From positions 1-64,000 of the forward strand of contig NZ_CDCA01000019.1 in NCBI RefSeq assembly GCF_000820185.1: 64,000 nt of DNA, written 5' to 3'. Positions within the stretch are counted from its first letter, which is position 1. Each line of letters opens with the position of its first letter. Below are positions 51,255 through 60,730 of the stretch, one piece after another. The stretch comes from Aeromonas tecta. GTDB lineage: Bacteria; Pseudomonadota; Gammaproteobacteria; Enterobacterales; Aeromonadaceae. Both the position numbers and the translations under genes were made by a program. Below the pieces are notes generated by a model. That model was not told the DNA's origin. It searched no databases and worked only from the letters and a program-made list of their open reading frames with translations.

Positions 51255-52604
51255 ATGCATTCATCGGCACATTATCGACAGTTGCTGGCTCGCCTGCCTC
51301 AGATCGCGGTCGCCGCGGACCAGTTCCAGGTACTCAGCAGCGCCAAGGACTTCAAGAGCCGGATCCTGTCGCTCATCGCCGGCGCGACCCAGCGTATCTA
51401 TCTGATCGCCCTCTACCTGCAAGATGACGAGGCGGGGCGGGAGATCCTCTCTGCCCTCTATGCCGCCAAGCAACGCAACCCGGCGCTCGACATCAAGGTG
51501 TTCGTCGACTTCCATCGGGCCCAGCGCGGCCTGATCGGCAAGGGCAAGCAGGGCGGCAACCACTTGCTGTATCAGGAAATGGCCGCTCGCCATGAGCACC
51601 AGATCGAGATCTACGGCGTGCCGGTGAAGGGGCGCGAGCTGCTCGGCGTGCTGCACCTCAAGGGCTTCATCTTCGACGATACCCTGCTCTATTCCGGTGC
51701 CAGCCTGAACGACATCTACCTGCATCAGCAGGAGCGCTACCGCTTCGACCGCTATCACCAGATCCGCAGCCAGGCGCTGACTCGCAGCATGGTCAACTAC
51801 GTGGACGATGTTTTCCTGCGCAGTGATGCTGTCCAGCGGCTGGATCGCACCCAGATCCCCGGTGCCAAGCAGCTGAAAAGCGAGATCCGTCGCTTCAAGC
51901 AGAGTCTGCGCACCAGTCAGTACCGCTTCGAGACTATCCTGCCCACCAGTCAGGAGATTGCCATCACCCCCATGGCGGGGCTGGGCAAACGCGGCAACCA
52001 GCTCAACCGGATGATCCGCAACCTGATCCGGGCCACCGAGCGGGAGATCTTCATCTGCACCCCTTATTTCAACCCGCCCAAGGAGTTGAGCAAGGATGTG
52101 GAGGCGCTGCTCAAGCGTGGCTGCAAAGTGACCATAGTGGTCGGCGACAAGACCGCCAACGACTTCTTCATCCCGCCGGAGGAGAAGTTCTCCACCATCG
52201 GCGGTCTGCCTTATCTGTACGAGACCAACCTGCGCAAGTTCGCCGAGCGCAACCAGCGTCACATCGACGCGGGCCGTCTCAACCTGATGCTCTGGTGCTG
52301 CGAGAAAAACTCCTATCACCTCAAGGGCATCTTCGTGGACCAGGAGTGGGCGCTGCTGACCGGCAACAACCTCAATCCTCGCGCCTGGGCGCTGGATCTG
52401 GAGAACGGCCTGCTGGTGCATGACCGACATCATCACCTGCGCGAGCGCTTTGCCGAGGAGCGGGCCAACATACTGGCGCACGCCCGTCGCATCAGCCACT
52501 TCGATCAGATAGAGCAGATCAAGGATTACCCGGAGCAGGTGCGCAAGCTGCTGGCCCGGATCCACAGGGTCAAGGCGCACCTGCTGCTCAAGCGCATCAT
52601 CTAG
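51255..52604 (+). CDS. pssA: CDP-diacylglycerol-serine O-phosphatidyltransferase
   Basis: PssA makes phosphatidylserine, the precursor of phosphatidylethanolamine. The 449-residue protein belongs to the phospholipase D superfamily (E. coli PssA is 451). The two HKD-like motifs are HLKGFIFDDTLLYSGASLND and HLKGIFVDQEWALLTGNNLN. The ATG at 51255 aligns with the family start; a GTG at 51237 adds six residues. Confidence 0.94.
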   Translation: MHSSAHYRQLLARLPQIAVAADQFQVLSSAKDFKSRILSLIAGATQRIYLIALYLQDDEAGREILSALYAAKQRNPALDIKVFVDFHRAQRGLIGKGKQGGNHLLYQEMAARHEHQIEIYGVPVKGRELLGVLHLKGFIFDDTLLYSGASLNDIYLHQQERYRFDRYHQIRSQALTRSMVNYVDDVFLRSDAVQRLDRTQIPGAKQLKSEIRRFKQSLRTSQYRFETILPTSQEIAITPMAGLGKRGNQLNRMIRNLIRATEREIFICTPYFNPPKELSKDVEALLKRGCKVTIVVGDKTANDFFIPPEEKFSTIGGLPYLYETNLRKFAERNQRHIDAGRLNLMLWCCEKNSYHLKGIFVDQEWALLTGNNLNPRAWALDLENGLLVHDRHHHLRERFAEERANILAHARRISHFDQIEQIKDYPEQVRKLLARIHRVKAHLLLKRII

Positions 52605-52633
52605 CGCGAGCCGCTGTTCGTTTTAGCCCATTC

Positions 52634-52662
52634 AAAGGCCTGTCGTTTTCGGCAGGCCTTTG
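52634..52662 (+). terminator. Terminator of pssA
   Basis: AAAGGCCTGTCG/GGCAGGCCTTT stem with a TTTTC-containing loop, 30 bp after the stop. Confidence 0.8.
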
Positions 52663-52790
52663 TCATAGGGGCTCATTCCCCTCTCCCGCCTCCGGGCGGG
52701 CCGCCCTTGCCGTAGCAACGCGGCTTGCATCGAGCCATCAATAGCCCCTATCATCTGGACATATTTACAGTATTTTCAGGCATCTAATTG

Positions 52791-54860
52791 ATGAAATTGG
52801 ATAAAATCTCCCTCGATAGCCTCAAGGGCGTCGGCAGCAAGATGCTGGAGAAACTCGAACGGCTGGGGTTGGCCACGGTACAGGATCTGCTGTTCCACCT
52901 CCCCCTGCGTTACGAGGACCGCACCCAGGTGTGGCCCATCGGCGATCTGCCACCGGGCCTGCACGGCGCCGTCGAGGGCGAGATCCAGGATACCCAGCTG
53001 ATCATGGGCCGCCGCCGCATGCTGGTGTGCCGCATCAGCGATGGCACCGGCAGCCTGACCCTGCGTTTCTTCAATTTCACTGCCGCCCAGAAAAACAGCC
53101 TGGCCACTGGCCGGTTGATGCGCTGCTTCGGTGAGGTACGTCCCGGCAAATACGGGCTGGAGATGGCCCACCCCGAGTACAAGCTGCTCGGCGAAGAGCA
53201 GGCCGGCCAGACCGAAGAGGCGCTCACCCCCGTCTATCCCACCACCGAAGGCTTGCGTCAACTGACCCTGCGCAGCCTCACCGATCAGGCGCTGGCCCAG
53301 CTCGATCTCTACGGGGTGGAAGAGCTGCTACCCGCCGGTCTCTATCCGCACCAGATTGAACTCGCCGCCGCCCTGCGCCTGCTGCATCGCCCGCCCCCCT
53401 CGGTGGCGCTGGCCCTGCTCGAAAGCGGCCAGCATCCGGCCCAGCAACGGCTGGTACTGGAAGAGCTGCTGGCCCACAACCTGTCGGTGCTGAAAGTCCG
53501 CGCCCAGGCCCAGACCCAGCTGGCCCGTACCCTCAAACCGGCGCCCACCCTGGTCAAGCAACTGCTCGGCGCCCTGCCATTCAAGCCGACCGGGGCCCAG
53601 AACCGGGTGGTGGCGGAGATAAGCCAGGATCTGCAACGCAGCTACCCCATGATGCGGCTGGTGCAGGGGGATGTGGGCTCCGGCAAGACTCTGGTGGCGG
53701 CGCTGGCGGCGCTGCAGGCCATCGGCAACGGCTGTCAGGTGGGACTGATGGCGCCGACCGAGCTGCTGGCCGAGCAGCATGCCATCAACTTCGCCCACTG
53801 GCTGGAGCCGCTCGGCATCAAGGTCGGCTGGCTGGCCGGCAAGCAAAAGGGCAAGGCGCGGGAGGCGCAGCTCGCCGCCATTGCCGATGGCAGCGTCAAG
53901 ATGGTGGTGGGTACCCACGCCATCTTCCAAGAGCAGGTGGTGTTCCAGCGCCTCGCCCTGGTCATCATCGATGAACAGCACAGATTCGGGGTTCACCAGC
54001 GCCTCGCCCTGCGCGAGAAGGGTGAGCGGGAGGGAGTTCACCCTCATCAGCTGATCATGACCGCCACCCCCATTCCCCGTACCCTGGCCATGACCGCCTA
54101 CGCCGATCTCGACACCTCGGTCATCGACGAGCTGCCGCCGGGCCGTACCCCCATCACCACGGTCGCGCTGCCGGACAGCCGTCGTGGCGACGTGGTCGAA
54201 CGGGTCAAACTGGCCTGCCAGGAGGGCAAGCAGGCCTATTGGGTCTGCACCCTGATCGAAGAGTCCGAGGTGCTGGAGTGCCAGGCCGCCGAGGACACCG
54301 CCGCCGAGCTGCAAAACCAGCTGCCCGGCCTGCATATCGGGCTGGTGCACGGCCGCATGCGCCCGGTGGAGAAGCAGCGGGTGATGGAGGAGTTCAAGGC
54401 CGGCATACTGCAACTGCTGGTCGCCACCACCGTCATCGAGGTGGGGGTGGATGTGCCCAACGCCAGCCTGATGATCATCGAGAACCCGGAGCGGCTCGGG
54501 CTGGCCCAGTTGCATCAGCTGCGCGGCCGGGTCGGGCGGGGCTCGGTGGCCTCTCACTGCGTGCTGCTCTACCATGCGCCGCTCTCCAAGACGGCCCAGA
54601 GCCGGCTCGGGGTGCTGCGAGAAACCAATGACGGCTTCCTCATCGCCCAGCGCGATCTGGAGCTGCGCGGCCCGGGTGAACTGCTCGGTACCCGCCAGAC
54701 CGGATTGGCGGATCTCAAGATCGCCGACCTGGTACGAGATCAACCGCTCATTCCTCAGGTGCAGAAGATGGCGCGCTTCTTGATGGACCGGCATCCGAGC
54801 CATGTCGACCCGTTGATCCGCCGCTGGCTCGGCCTGCGAGATCACTATTCCAATGCCTGA
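52791..54860 (+). CDS. recG: ATP-dependent DNA helicase RecG
   Basis: RecG remodels stalled replication forks and Holliday junctions. The 689-residue protein has an N-terminal wedge (OB fold, about 50-150) and superfamily 2 helicase domains with Walker A GDVGSGKT, DEQH and TATPIPRT, then a C-terminal domain with GRVGRGS and a TRG-like region. The ATG at 52791 gives the family start. The last ~30 codons are repeated three times after the stop. Confidence 0.97.
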   Translation: MKLDKISLDSLKGVGSKMLEKLERLGLATVQDLLFHLPLRYEDRTQVWPIGDLPPGLHGAVEGEIQDTQLIMGRRRMLVCRISDGTGSLTLRFFNFTAAQKNSLATGRLMRCFGEVRPGKYGLEMAHPEYKLLGEEQAGQTEEALTPVYPTTEGLRQLTLRSLTDQALAQLDLYGVEELLPAGLYPHQIELAAALRLLHRPPPSVALALLESGQHPAQQRLVLEELLAHNLSVLKVRAQAQTQLARTLKPAPTLVKQLLGALPFKPTGAQNRVVAEISQDLQRSYPMMRLVQGDVGSGKTLVAALAALQAIGNGCQVGLMAPTELLAEQHAINFAHWLEPLGIKVGWLAGKQKGKAREAQLAAIADGSVKMVVGTHAIFQEQVVFQRLALVIIDEQHRFGVHQRLALREKGEREGVHPHQLIMTATPIPRTLAMTAYADLDTSVIDELPPGRTPITTVALPDSRRGDVVERVKLACQEGKQAYWVCTLIEESEVLECQAAEDTAAELQNQLPGLHIGLVHGRMRPVEKQRVMEEFKAGILQLLVATTVIEVGVDVPNASLMIIENPERLGLAQLHQLRGRVGRGSVASHCVLLYHAPLSKTAQSRLGVLRETNDGFLIAQRDLELRGPGELLGTRQTGLADLKIADLVRDQPLIPQVQKMARFLMDRHPSHVDPLIRRWLGLRDHYSNA

Positions 54861-55197
54861 TCCGGAGATAGGCAGAAGATGGTCAAATTTTCTTGATGGA
54901 CCGGCATCCGAGCCATGTCGACCCGCTGATCCGCCGCTGGCTCGGCCTGCGAGATCACTATTCCAATGCCTGATCCGGGGATAGGCAGAAGATGGTCAAA
55001 TTTCTTGATGGACCGGCATCCGAGTCATGTCGATCCGCTGATCCGCCGCTGGCTGGGCCTGCGAGATCACTATTCCAATGCCTGATCCTGGGATAGGCAG
55101 AAGATGGTCAAATTTCTTAATGGATCGGCACCCGAGCCATGTCGACCCGCTGATCCGCCGCTGGCTCGGCCTGCGGGATCACTATTCCAACGCCTGA
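54861..55197 (+). repeat. Three tandem copies of the recG 3' end
   Basis: After the recG TGA (54858-54860), units of 113, 112 and 112 bp follow (54861-54973, 54974-55085, 55086-55197). Each is a ~30-bp spacer (TCCGGRGATAGGCAGAAGAT, then GGTCAAATTT) plus the last ~27 codons of recG and a TGA. Within these codons I count 1, 4 and 6 differences from recG, all synonymous: for example TTG/CTG, AGC/AGT, GAC/GAT, CAT/CAC, CGA/CGG, AAT/AAC. The spacers put the copies out of frame with their upstream QKM-coding stretch, and the first carries an extra T. They fill the 365-bp gap before yicH. Confidence 0.92.
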
Positions 55198-55225
55198 CAA
55201 CGTCCTGACGAGGAGGAAAGCACCA

Positions 55226-57307
55226 ATGAATTCCTGGCTACGCGCCCTGCTCTATCTCTTTGCCTTCCTGCTGTTATTTGTCTGGGTCGGGCTCGGCCTG
55301 TTTGACGCCGAGCGGGCCCGGGGGCCCATCACCAACTGGCTCAGCCAGCAGACCGGCGTGCCCGTCACCATTGGCCGGCTGGTGTTCAATCCGCTCCACC
55401 CCTACACATTGCTGGCGGAACAGGTGCACTACGGGGACGCGATACAGCTCGACAAGATCTATCTGGAAATCGACAACATCGACTGGCTGAACCGGGACGT
55501 GCGCATCGCCCATCTCGATCTCATCCGTCCCATCATCAAACTGCCACTCCCCAATCAGCTGCCGACCCTGCCGGTGCGTTCACTCACCATCAGCGACAGC
55601 AACATCGACAACCTCAGCCTGTTGAGCCCCGAGCTGACCCTGCGCGGCCTGAGCGCCACCCTGAGCGACTGGGAACTGATCGACCCCCGGCGTCAGCCGC
55701 AAGCGAACCTCAGCCTCAGCCTCAATCAGCTGGAAACCCCCGCCATCACCCTGGCTCGCCTCAACCTCAAGGGGCGACTGGAGGGTCAGGTGCTGAGCAC
55801 CGACAAGCTGACCGCCAACCTGTTCGACGGCTTGCTGGAAACCGGCATGGTGCTGGACTGGCCCAGCCGCAGCCTGCAGTTGCACGCACTCAAGGCCCGC
55901 GCCATGCGGGTCGAGCTGGATACCCTCAACCAGGATGAGTTTCCCCTGCGCAAGATCAGCCTGGATCGGGGCCAGTTCGAGCAGACCAGCATCAATGCCA
56001 CCCAGCAGGAGATTGCCCTCAACAACTTCAACGGCCAGCTCACCGCCTTCGAATGGCAAGCGGGCAACCCAGCCAGCGGCTACCTGTCTGGCAGCCTGGC
56101 CGATATGGGTCGCGGTCTGTTCCAGCTGGAAGAGATCAAGGGGCGGCTCGCCTTCTCGCCGCAGCAACTCGATGCCGAGCTGCAGGGCAAGGCCTATGAG
56201 GGAGAGTTCAATCTGGAGCTGACGCTGGACCCGAGTCTGCACAAGCTGGCCCTCAAGGAGCTGAGCCTGAGCGGCATGGACATCAGCCTGCCGGAGGGGT
56301 GGTGGCAGGATTGGCAAAGCTGGCGACCCGAGCAGATCGAGGTACGCAAGCTGGCGTTCGACAAGCTCAAGGTGCTCTCCTTTGACGACACCCTGCCCCT
56401 GTCGCTGACCGGCTGGCAGCTCTACCTGACCGATCTCGGCCTGAACGGCAATCAGCCTGCCTCCCTGCTCGGCCGGGCCAGGGTCGAGAGCAAGTGGTTT
56501 GAACTGGTGTGGGACGGTCTGCCCACCCGCAACGGTGAGCTGGACGCCGAGCTGACGCCGAGCGTCTGGCAGCTCAACAAGTTGTCTGCCAGCCTACCCG
56601 ACGAAGGCACGCTCGCCATGAGCGGCCAATGGGGCAAGCAGCCGGGCCAGCTCAGCCGACTACAACTGCAAGGCAAGCAGCTGGATCTGGAGCAGTGGAT
56701 CAAACTGCTGCGCCCCCTGGCGGTCTCTCCCGTCTCCCTGGCGGGCAAGCTGGATATCGGCGCCGACTTGCAGGCCAAGGCCGGTGACACCCCCGACAGC
56801 TGGCGCAGCACCCTGCAGGGCAGCCTGACCCTGGATGCCAAGGATCCCTTCTGGGACAAGGTGAAGATAGATCCGCTGCTGGACGAGTGGTTCAAGGGCG
56901 CTACCCCGCCGACCTTGACGGCGGAGAACCTGTGGCAGGCGATGCAGGAGGGTGATACCCCCTTCTATCACATCAAGCTGCAGGCCAGTGTCGAGCATGG
57001 CCAATTGCGGGTCGAACAGGCCGGGGCTTCCACCATCACCCATCTGCTGGCCCTGCAGGGCGGCATCGACCTGGTCAACGGCCAATGGCTGCTGGATCTC
57101 GGCGTGCTCAACGGCCAGCGCTGCGCCGAACTGCTGGCCCGCTGGCGCGGGCCGCTCAACGCGCCCACCCTGGGCTGGAGCTTCCCGAACGCCGATCAGT
57201 CTTCTTGTGGATGGGAGGCAGGCGTTCGCTACCCTGCTCAGGGGCGCAGCAGTCCGCTCTGGCGACCGACGCCGCCCAAGCCGGCGGCGCAAACGGCAAC
57301 GCAGTAA
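55226..57307 (+). CDS. yicH: AsmA-family inner-membrane protein YicH
   Basis: A 693-residue protein with an N-terminal membrane anchor (about 5-25) and a long periplasmic beta-rich AsmA-type domain (PITNWLSQQTGVPVTIGRLV near the start is the usual AsmA motif; later blocks end near LDLGVLNGQRC). AsmA-like proteins help transport lipids to the outer membrane. It is longer than E. coli YicH, and the last ~40 residues (Pro/Ser-rich) are unlike the rest. AGGAGG precedes the ATG. It lies directly after the recG repeats. Confidence 0.85.
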   Translation: MNSWLRALLYLFAFLLLFVWVGLGLFDAERARGPITNWLSQQTGVPVTIGRLVFNPLHPYTLLAEQVHYGDAIQLDKIYLEIDNIDWLNRDVRIAHLDLIRPIIKLPLPNQLPTLPVRSLTISDSNIDNLSLLSPELTLRGLSATLSDWELIDPRRQPQANLSLSLNQLETPAITLARLNLKGRLEGQVLSTDKLTANLFDGLLETGMVLDWPSRSLQLHALKARAMRVELDTLNQDEFPLRKISLDRGQFEQTSINATQQEIALNNFNGQLTAFEWQAGNPASGYLSGSLADMGRGLFQLEEIKGRLAFSPQQLDAELQGKAYEGEFNLELTLDPSLHKLALKELSLSGMDISLPEGWWQDWQSWRPEQIEVRKLAFDKLKVLSFDDTLPLSLTGWQLYLTDLGLNGNQPASLLGRARVESKWFELVWDGLPTRNGELDAELTPSVWQLNKLSASLPDEGTLAMSGQWGKQPGQLSRLQLQGKQLDLEQWIKLLRPLAVSPVSLAGKLDIGADLQAKAGDTPDSWRSTLQGSLTLDAKDPFWDKVKIDPLLDEWFKGATPPTLTAENLWQAMQEGDTPFYHIKLQASVEHGQLRVEQAGASTITHLLALQGGIDLVNGQWLLDLGVLNGQRCAELLARWRGPLNAPTLGWSFPNADQSSCGWEAGVRYPAQGRSSPLWRPTPPKPAAQTATQ

Positions 57308-57339
57308 CAAACAAGGCCTCATAACGAGGCCTTGTTTGT
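57307..57339. terminator. Bidirectional terminator between yicH and yiiD
   Basis: ACAAACAAGGCCTC/GAGGCCTTGTTTGT stem (57307-57320 / 57326-57339) with loop ATAAC, between convergent genes. Confidence 0.85.
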
Positions 57340-57358
57340 GATGGGTCGCAATGCGCCG

Positions 57359-58276
57359 TTATTGGCCCGGTGGTTGGCCCGGTTTAATCCGTTGCACCAC
57401 ATATTGGCCTGCAAATTCGGCAGCCAGCTTGCCACCGCTGAACAGCTGCACCTTGAGGCTGAACCTGGCCGACTCGCCCTGCTTGAGTGGCGCCAGCACC
57501 GCGGGCATCCCCTCCCGGGCGACCTTGGCCTCCGGCTCCTCGCTCACCGGGCGGTAATACTTGATGTTGCCCTCCGCCAGTACGATGTCCCCCCCCAGCC
57601 CGGCCTCCTTGAGTTGCAACCAGATGAGGCCCCAGCCCGCCAGCACGCACTGGCTGTAGATGCTGCCGGCAAACATGGTGTCGTGGACGTTGAGGTTGGC
57701 CGCCAGATTGGCCTTGAGGTGGAAGGTCTGACCGTCGTAATGGGTGATGTGAACCCCCATCTTCTCGCTGATGGGGATGCCCCTCGACCAGCGAGTGGTG
57801 AGATCCTGACACCACTCCGGGCGATACTGGATGGTCTGCAGCGGGCTCAGTGACTTGATCATCTGCCGGTGGGCGATGCGACCGAAGGAGACGGGCCCTT
57901 CCCCCACCTCGAGAAAACCGCAGCGACGATAGAACTCCACCGCCTCCTGGCGGGCGTTCATCACCAGCCGCTTCACCTTCTCGTCGCGGGCCAGCTGCTC
58001 GAGATCTTCCACCATGCGGGCCCCCAGCCCCTGACCCCGGTACTCGGTACGCAGCGCCATGAAGCGGATCTGGGCCTCGTCGCCGCCGATGAACAGCCGA
58101 CCGACGGCAATGGGAGTGCCATCGTCGGCCAGCATCAGTCGATGAATGGCCACGCTGTCATACTCGTCGCGCTCGGAGCCGATGGGCAGATTGAAGGGCT
58201 TGCGCAGTAGTTCCCAGCGCAGCTGGTAGTAAGAGTCCAGCTCGGCTGCCGTTTGAGGGGTGACCACCCGGTACAT
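57359..58276 (-). CDS. yiiD: GNAT acetyltransferase fused to hotdog thioesterase-like domain (YiiD)
   Basis: A 305-residue two-domain protein. An N-terminal GNAT domain (about 1-145; RTEYRGQGLGARMVEDLEQL, acetyl-CoA-binding signature, FYRRCGF) is followed by a C-terminal hotdog fold (about 160-300; MGVHITHYDGQTFHLKANLA, AGSIYSQCVLAGWG). This is the YiiD/YigI-type bifunctional architecture, linked to fatty-acid initiation in some bacteria. Its start is close to the divergent spermidine-synthase-like gene. Confidence 0.9.
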   Translation of the reverse strand: MYRVVTPQTAAELDSYYQLRWELLRKPFNLPIGSERDEYDSVAIHRLMLADDGTPIAVGRLFIGGDEAQIRFMALRTEYRGQGLGARMVEDLEQLARDEKVKRLVMNARQEAVEFYRRCGFLEVGEGPVSFGRIAHRQMIKSLSPLQTIQYRPEWCQDLTTRWSRGIPISEKMGVHITHYDGQTFHLKANLAANLNVHDTMFAGSIYSQCVLAGWGLIWLQLKEAGLGGDIVLAEGNIKYYRPVSEEPEAKVAREGMPAVLAPLKQGESARFSLKVQLFSGGKLAAEFAGQYVVQRIKPGQPPGQ

Positions 58277-58327
58277 AGATACATCCTTGAGTTACACTGG
58301 TCGAAAACCATCTTGCCGTGCAAATTC

Positions 58328-58984
58328 ATGGACTTCAATCTGCAAGCGTACCAAGCCGATCACTTATTGCACCTCAGCGTCAAAGCCGGGCGTCGGCTCA
58401 GCATCCTGGAAAATGCCACGCACCGCTGGCTGGAAATAGACGGCGTGGTGCAGTCGGCCATGAGCCTCGCCCAGCCGGGCCATCTCTGCTTGCCTCATCA
58501 ACAACAGATCGCCGAGCAGTTACCGGCGCAGGCCACCCGAGTCCTGGAGCTCGGCCTCGGCGGCGGCGATCTCACCCGCAATCTGGCGATGCGCTGGCCA
58601 GATGCCCACCGCGACTGCGTGGATCTGGACGCCGAGATCCTTACCCTGTTCCAGCAGTTCTTTCAGCCAGCACAGCAGCGCCCCCCTCAGCTGCATCACG
58701 CCGATGCGCTGCACTTCCTGCTAGAGAGTCGCGAGCACTACGATCTGGTGCTGCTGGATCTGTTCAGCCAGGACGGCAACCCATTGCTGCTGTTTCAGGC
58801 CCCGCTCTATCAGGCGCTGGCCCAGCGCCTGGGTGGCACCCTCATCATCAACCTGCTGCCACGCACCCGTCTCGAGCTGGAGCAAGCGCTGCGACTGGCG
58901 TGGGAGTGGATTGGCCCCACCGAGGCCCATGCCGTGCCCGGCTACCGCAATGTCATCTTGCACAGCACCCGCGTGATCCCATAA
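58328..58984 (+). CDS. Spermidine-synthase-like class I methyltransferase-fold protein
   Basis: A 218-residue soluble protein with the Rossmann motif VLELGLGGGDLTRNLA followed by DCVDLDAEILTLFQQFF, DALHFLL and YDLVLLDLFS, the SpeE/spermidine-synthase-like fold. It lacks the N-terminal beta domain of polyamine synthases, and family members with this layout have no settled function. The ATG at 58328 gives MDFNLQAYQ. Confidence 0.82.
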   Translation: MDFNLQAYQADHLLHLSVKAGRRLSILENATHRWLEIDGVVQSAMSLAQPGHLCLPHQQQIAEQLPAQATRVLELGLGGGDLTRNLAMRWPDAHRDCVDLDAEILTLFQQFFQPAQQRPPQLHHADALHFLLESREHYDLVLLDLFSQDGNPLLLFQAPLYQALAQRLGGTLIINLLPRTRLELEQALRLAWEWIGPTEAHAVPGYRNVILHSTRVIP

Positions 58985-59124
58985 GGCCGGGCGCCGATCT
59001 GCCGAGAGAGGCCGCCGACACCTTGCATGTGCGGCATTTAAGGCAGATGCAGTCGCTATTTAGATGGCATTTAACAACCGATTACATCGATAAAAGTCGA
59101 TTTACCGATATAACTTATAAGTTA

Positions 59125-59562
59125 TCAGGCCTGTAGCCAGAAGGTCACGGGGCCGTCGTTAAGCAGTCTCACCTTCATGTCGGCGGCGAAGCGACCGGTC
59201 TCGGTGGCCAGGCCGCTCTCTCGCGCCTTGGCGACGAAATAGTCGTACAGCCGCTCGGCCTCGACCGGATGGGCGCCGCCGGAGAAGCTGGGCCTCATGC
59301 CCTTGCCGGTATCCGCCGCCAGGGTGAACTGGGAGACGACCAGCAGGCTGCCGCCCGCCTGGCTCACATTGAGGTTCATCTTGCCGTTCTCGTCGGAGAA
59401 GATGCGATAGCCACTCACCTTGTGCAGCAGCTTGTCGGCCTTGGCCTCGTCATCCCCCTGCTCCACCCCGAGCAGCACCAGCAGACCGCCCTCGATGGCA
59501 CCCACCACCTCGCCGTCCACCGTCACGCTGGCCTCGGATACCCGCTGAATCAATGCAATCAC
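59125..59562 (-). CDS. dtd: D-aminoacyl-tRNA deacylase
   Basis: Dtd removes D-amino acids, and glycine mischarged on tRNA-Ala, from tRNA. 145 residues, the family length. The GTG start at 59562 follows AAGGAG at good spacing; a TTG eight codons upstream has none. The chiral-specificity motifs [17 protein letters not shown] and NDGPVTFW are present. A 16-bp perfect palindrome (59110-59125) overlaps the last base. Confidence 0.95.
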   Translation of the reverse strand: MIALIQRVSEASVTVDGEVVGAIEGGLLVLLGVEQGDDEAKADKLLHKVSGYRIFSDENGKMNLNVSQAGGSLLVVSQFTLAADTGKGMRPSFSGGAHPVEAERLYDYFVAKARESGLATETGRFAADMKVRLLNDGPVTFWLQA

Positions 59563-59593
59563 CCACGACTCCTTGGTTGTTATCAAAAATGAA

Positions 59594-59613
59594 CGACCGC
59601 CCGAAGGCGGTCG
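59594..59613 (-). terminator. Terminator of yihY
   Basis: CGACCGCC/GGCGGTCG with a TTCG tetraloop on the minus strand, followed by TTCATTTTTG, between yihY and dtd. Confidence 0.75.
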
Positions 59614-59696
59614 CTGATGTTAGCAATAAGCGGCGGGGCGAGGCTAATTTCTCGGCACAGTACCCGCCGGGGTGCTCAGCAAAGCAGGCTACGGGC

Positions 59697-60569
59697 TCAG
59701 CCCAGCTCCTCGGCACCCGGTTTCTCATATTCACCGAGGCAGGCGGTGGTCTCGGCGCCCAGCAATACCACCAACCAGCTCAGATAGACCCAGACAAACA
59801 GGATGGGAATGGTCGCCAGGGCGCCATAGATGGCCTGATAGGAGGGGAAGTTGGTGATATAGATGGAGAAACCCCGTTTGGCCAGCTCGAACAGGATGGC
59901 CGCCACCAGGGCGCCGATCAAGGCGTGGGTCAGCCGCACCTTGCAGTTGGGCACCACGGTGTAGATCAGTAGGAAGGTGAGCACCGAGAACAGGAATGGC
60001 AGGCTGCGCAGCAGCAGATAGCCGGCACCGAACAGGCTGTCAGCGGCAAACAGCTTGAGCGAGAGGATGTAGGAAGAGATGGCGAGGCTGGCACCGATAA
60101 GCACGGGGCCCAGGGTCAGGATCATCCAGTACATGGCGAACGCCTGGGCCAGCGGTCGATTCTGGGTCGAACGCCAGATGTAGTTGAGGTTCTTGTCGAT
60201 GGCCGAGATCAACATCAAGGCGACCACGATCAGGGCACCGATGCCGACCGCCGTGGTGTTGGTGGCATTGGCCACGAAGCCGTCGATGTACTCCTTGAGC
60301 ATCTCGCCAGCGGTGGGCACGAAGTTGTGATAGACGAACTGCTCCATCTGCTGCTTCAGGCTCTGGAACACCGGGAAGGCCGACATCATGCCGAACACCA
60401 CGGCGATCATCGGCACCAGGGAGAGCAGAGTCACATAGGCCAGGTAGCCGGCGGTGACGGTCAACCTGTCTTGTTGAAAACGGCGCCAGACAAACTGGGC
60501 GAAGTGAGCACCATCGTGGCGCAAGAAGGTGAGGGCATGGCCGAGACGGCCAGCGATTTTCTGCTGCAT
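59697..60569 (-). CDS. yihY: YihY/virulence factor BrkB family membrane protein
   Basis: A 290-residue inner-membrane protein with about six helices, the same length as E. coli YihY (formerly proposed as RNase BN). Conserved blocks: [49 protein letters not shown] and [16 protein letters not shown]. The function is not settled. The ATG at 60569 gives the family length; an ATG at 60593 adds eight residues. It is upstream of dtd, as in E. coli. Confidence 0.92.
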   Translation of the reverse strand: MQQKIAGRLGHALTFLRHDGAHFAQFVWRRFQQDRLTVTAGYLAYVTLLSLVPMIAVVFGMMSAFPVFQSLKQQMEQFVYHNFVPTAGEMLKEYIDGFVANATNTTAVGIGALIVVALMLISAIDKNLNYIWRSTQNRPLAQAFAMYWMILTLGPVLIGASLAISSYILSLKLFAADSLFGAGYLLLRSLPFLFSVLTFLLIYTVVPNCKVRLTHALIGALVAAILFELAKRGFSIYITNFPSYQAIYGALATIPILFVWVYLSWLVVLLGAETTACLGEYEKPGAEELG

Positions 60570-60690
60570 TGTGATTTCCAGGCTCTTCATCATGCAGATA
60601 TTGTGTCAGATGGCGTGGCCATTTGACCACCCATGGCCGGCTGGATCTGGCGGCTGTCGCGCTGCCACCTACCAAACGGACATAAAAAAA

Positions 60691-60706
60691 GAGGCCCGAA
60701 GGCCTC
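60691..60706 (-). terminator. Terminator of bipA
   Basis: GAGGCC/GGCCTC with a TTCG tetraloop on the minus strand followed by seven T, 25 bp after the bipA stop. Confidence 0.85.
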
Positions 60707-60730
60707 TCTCTGTCTGTCGATGAACAGATA

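Noticed and set aside
52754..52771. LexA-like sequence upstream of recG
   Set aside because: CTGG-N8-ACAG has a mismatch in an essential CTG(T) position, and the inner bases are poor.
59110..59125. 16-bp perfect palindrome ATAACTTATAAGTTAT
   Set aside because: It could be an operator or hairpin, but it lies at the 3' end of dtd with no T tract or gene start nearby; reported only in the dtd entry.
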